From Onchocerca volvulus (Eukaryota; Nematoda; Chromadorea; Rhabditida; Onchocercidae): 64,000 nucleotides of DNA. This document shows, piece after piece, positions 60,403 through 64,000 of the stretch. Positions within the stretch are counted from its first letter, which is position 1, and every line of letters starts with the position of its first letter. The position numbers were made by a program, and so were the translations under genes. The notes beneath the pieces are model-generated. The model saw nothing but the letters and a program-made list of their open reading frames with translations, had not been told where the DNA came from and did not search any database. The stretch spans positions 7,898,616 through 7,962,615 of the forward strand of contig HG738139.1 of the NCBI GenBank assembly GCA_000499405.2, given 5' to 3'.

Positions 60403-63400
60403 ATTCATTTTCTCTGATTCCTTTCCATAAACATACGTAGCAACATTTTTTGTTAACATAGCCGTGATCGTGGTCGGATCATCAGCATTATCTCTACTCC
60501 ATTCCATCCGAAATCTATTCCTTCCGGAAATTTCCATCAAAAATCTGAAAAATCAAACAAAAAAAGTCTGCAAAATTGCTTAGTTTTTTTTTGAAATTAT
60601 TTTTTGACAATTGTAAATATTTCCATTTTTGTTTTCTTAATTCTCTTTTTTTTACCCCTCAGAAAATTTGTCAAAGAAGCATTCAAAATTTGCAACCTTC
60701 ACTGTACAATTTAGTGACAAATGCGCCAAAATAGAGCGAATATTGGCGATAGTTAAACATTTCTACGCATGATAACAAAGAGAATTTCAACTCTTTCCTG
60801 TATCTTCATTGTTAAACTTTCTAAATTCCGGTGATACTAAGAGATTGATTAATAGGCTTCTTTTTGCAGAAATCATTCTTTATAATTTTTAGCATTTAAA
60901 GAAGTATAAAAAAAATAAGGTTCATTTAACAGTGTTCTTTTTTCAGTTAATATTTTTGAATTCATCTTATAACCTCGCAATTTAATAACTGAGAGAATTT
61001 GGCTTTGTTAGACATGATAATTTCTGCCATGCCAAACTGTACTTCAATACAAATCTCTAAGATAATGATCAGATCAGGTATTATTCTTACTCCACCCGAA
61101 TGTGGAAATAATTGCGGGCATGTCATCTGAAAATACTGAGCATATGACTTTTCTTTTTAGAGCGTTAACTCAGTATATTACCAGGACCAAAATTGCATCA
61201 TTTTTTTTTTCCAACTTTTACAAGCATTCCGAAGTCAATGATGAGAATGGATCGATCGATCTGGCACATTTTTTTGCAATGATTATTTCTGGCTTGAACT
61301 GAATGATCTATTCATTTAAATCTCATTCCCTTGTTTGATCGAAATAATCCTTTGGCCAGTTTTCAGGATGAAGTTGAGTAATAGTAGTAATAGTAGTTGA
61401 ACCATTTTTCGGTAGCAGGTGGGGGAAGGGAAGACGGTGGATCGCTCCCCAGAGAGACATTGTCTAGCATTTTTCAATCAACACAAAAAGTCCTGATATC
61501 ATTGTTACTATCAGAAAGATCGATGTTTCCTGATAGGCGGGAATTGGTCTCATTTACACTACGGGACAACCATAATTAATGGGAAATGCGGGAGAAAAAG
61601 CAGAGAGAGGTGAGTGGACATAATGCGGAAAGATAAATGACAGTTATATTTTGCTTATTTCCATCTTCTCTTATCCTCCCAATGGATAAATTTCACATTA
61701 GCATACGCAAAGGGACTGCTGAATTTTTTTTATAAAAAATTTGAGAACAAAGTTTACTTTTTTCTTCGTCTAAATTGACATCCTCCTCCAAAATATCTTT
61801 TGACCCAATGCAGGGAGAGAGCTGTTGCAGGGATAAAAGATAAAGGATTTCGCGAGTTTTTCTTTACAATTTTCGTCAACTTTTTATCATAAAAATCTGA
61901 AAGATGAAGTATCACTAGGACACAGACAAGATAGCAAAGATGAAAGGAATTAAAACTGACATCTTTTAGCATTCGGCTTCTTAATCAAGCAATCTTCAAA
62001 TAAAATTATTAAAACGCAACACTCTCGTTGAAAAGCTCGAATCCATTATGTAGGATTTGAATATGAATGATGGACGGATCAATGGAAGATTTTCGTTTTG
62101 AAAATATTTTCTTCCCAATATTTCACTTCTTTTTATCTGGCCGAATGATACTGTTATATATATGTTGTAAATTGGCTCTCTCGTAGTAACAAACATTTCA
62201 AGAAAGCTTCAATTAAATTATCCAGCAATCACTGAGAACGAATGAATTGCGTCACATTTACATTAGCATTTCAAGACATCTTATCAATGCATTTAAGTTT
62301 GGTCTGTTTATATCTTCATTTTTTTGGAATTTCGTCACTGCCTAAAGGAAAGAAAAATTTTCATCTTGAAAATATTTTATTTTGTGAAATTCCAATGACT
62401 AGTCATTGAATAATGAAGATAATGCTGTTTTAAGCTCAAATAAATTAATTTGATCATATCGAAGGGCGAAAAGGAATGAAAAATTTTTTATGTATAGAAA
62501 ATGAGCTTGAAAAGAAGAAATTTCATCAACTAATGCGGATCAGAAATAAATGAGAAAATAAAAAATATGTTTCAACTCATTAAACGTGTTTCAATTATAT
62601 TTATTTAGATTAAGTTCGAATCTGCAAAATTTGTGGCTATAATGAGATAACTGATTAAATTTAGTTGAGAAAATAATGCCAGAAGTATAGTAAAACAGCT
62701 TGAAGCAAACATAATTAGAAAAAGTTTGCTTTCTGATCACTTTCTCGAAATTTTAGATTAAATTTTGTTAAAGATTTGAAATTTTACTCAAATTAATAGA
62801 GACGGGTATATTACTTTCTTTCAGAAGTATGCCAAGCGCAGTGTTTGATTTTGTATATGTTTAAAGCGATAATGAAATTAGATGCCTCTCTAAACTTTTT
62901 CCTGAAGTCTTATGCAGGATCTTTTGAAGGAAAGCATTGTTTTGTGAAGGTTTTTGAATGAATCGGGACATTCCAAATTTTTTAAAATGCTTTCGTAATG
63001 AGTGAACGTCGAGATTGTCGAAATGAAGCGGAGGTGGTAGTGACAATGATTGCCTGATATTATCATTTAATGTCTCATTTCTTCAAAATTACGATGGAAA
63101 AAGAAGACTTACCAGACTTTTTCCTTCTTGATGCCTTTGAGTAGTCCATTAGCCTGAGGTATTATTGATAGAAATTGTTCGAGAAGAAATTTGAAAATTA
63201 TGATATCTTTCCTTCTCTTAAAAATAAATGATTGCTTCAAGTACAAATAATCCTGCTATGTGTCAATGAGAAAACTTCCGTTATTGTTGTTGTTGTTGGC
63301 ACACTTTTTTCTTCATTCTTTTCTTTTTTCTGGCTTATTTATGAAAAAATTGTTGTTCGTTGTTTATAACTTCGGGAATAGATTTCATTGCTACGTCGAT

Positions 63401-64000
63401 CTTCTTAATCTCCCGAAGGAATTATGATCACTTTTAGTTTTTATAACTTATATCTAAGCATGGAACGAACTTACACACTACCCAATTTCTCCCGTCCTTT
63501 TATCCCTTTCTCATGATGTCACCATGCATTACGCTCGGATTTGTATTGTTTTTTTTTTTTTGTTAATTATTTGTTGATTTCATTTCTGTTATTTCCAATT
63601 TACATATCCCATTTTGATATCAGAGCGATAATTTCTACTGTAACAAACACAGTTCAACAGATTTTGATGCTTAGTACGAACAGATTTGAATCATCGAAGT
63701 ATTTATGATTGGTAGTTTAGATAAGTGAAATGATTTAATGGCCAATTTTCATTCACAATACCCTCTATATTAATAAAAATAATTTCGAGATTATGTTAAT
63801 TAAAAGTTAAGCCCAAACCGGTAAATTAAGTTCTAAGACCATCAGCAGTACTGCAGTGCGATGAAAAAGGCTCTTCATTATGGTCTACGTAAAACAAGAA
63901 AAAACGAAGTGTCAAAAAAAAAATCAATAGCTCCACAATTTGCTGATAGAATTTGAAAGATACTCTTAAAAATTTATTCGACGCAATACCAAAGAAAACA

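Larger units (their letters stand above)
53807..64000. other. Gene-poor region of about 10 kb
   Basis: No gene supported. Two islands are less A+T-rich, near 55080-55560 and 56180-56520. In the first, a minus-strand ATG at 55499 directly follows a CAG acceptor and opens MANLEHTFNVYASFKQ; it could be a first exon, but no downstream exon was found. Another minus-strand open stretch ends at a GT donor near 57151. Other content: an A+T hairpin at 54628-54662, a T28 tract, an 11-bp duplication (59499-59520), a perfect 20-bp hairpin (60360-60402) and a short TTG run near 63280. The region may be flank or intron of a gene to the right. Confidence 0.4.

Noticed and set aside
61102..61302. EF-hand-like loop (NDENGSIDL) in an open frame
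   Set aside because: The spacing does not fit the calcium-loop pattern, there is no ATG at the frame start, and no neighbouring exon.
53807..64000. Transposon or bacterial (Wolbachia-like) insertion
   Set aside because: No transposase, reverse transcriptase or bacterial-style long open frame was found on either strand.

Overview
The window looks like nuclear DNA of a parasitic nematode. Genes are split into many short exons by mostly short, very A+T-rich introns ending in TTTCAG/TTTTAG-like sites. Several start codons sit a few bases behind an unpaired 3' splice site, as expected for spliced-leader trans-splicing. The proteins read as nematode-type. A filarial/spirurid worm (clade III) is my best guess from composition, but the species cannot be told from sequence alone. 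I saw no transposon, viral, bacterial, rRNA or tRNA gene.

Layout. 1-12 kb: upstream DNA with a TG/TA microsatellite, then two small secreted-protein genes on +: a GPI-anchored Ly6/uPAR-like protein (2060-3524) and a cysteine-rich protein with MIG-18-like fibronectin-I-type repeats (6836-8402). 12.6-29 kb: three + strand genes: an SLC26/SulP anion transporter (12581-19466, 5' end open), a PP1-class phosphatase closest to the C. elegans sperm type GSP-3/4 (20394-22426), and the meiotic recombinase DMC1 (26300-28919). 30.7-33.9 kb: tyrosylprotein sulfotransferase on -. 34-41.8 kb: about 8 kb with no gene I can support. 41.8-54 kb: dense block: TAF7 (-) head-to-head with a ZNF830-like zinc-finger protein (+), then a 913-residue protein with three tandem NADAR (YbiA-like) modules and an Arg/Ser/Pro-rich tail (-), then an unrecognised seven-exon gene (-). 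54-64 kb: gene-poor, with simple repeats and one perfect 20-bp hairpin.

How they fit together. PP1 (GSP-3/4 type) and DMC1 are neighbouring, codirectional genes that both point to germline/meiotic function. TAF7 and the ZNF830-like gene share a 314-bp divergent interval and probably one bidirectional promoter. TPST and SLC26 could both touch sulfate metabolism but lie about 11 kb apart, so no link is claimed. The items most worth following are the triple-NADAR protein, the retained DMC1 (C. elegans has none), the unrecognised gene, a 69-bp duplicated intronic element, and the frequent AAG 3' splice sites.

All exon models were built by eye: each junction keeps the reading frame and each exon length was checked by arithmetic. 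First exons, non-consensus junctions and the two models flagged below are the weakest points.
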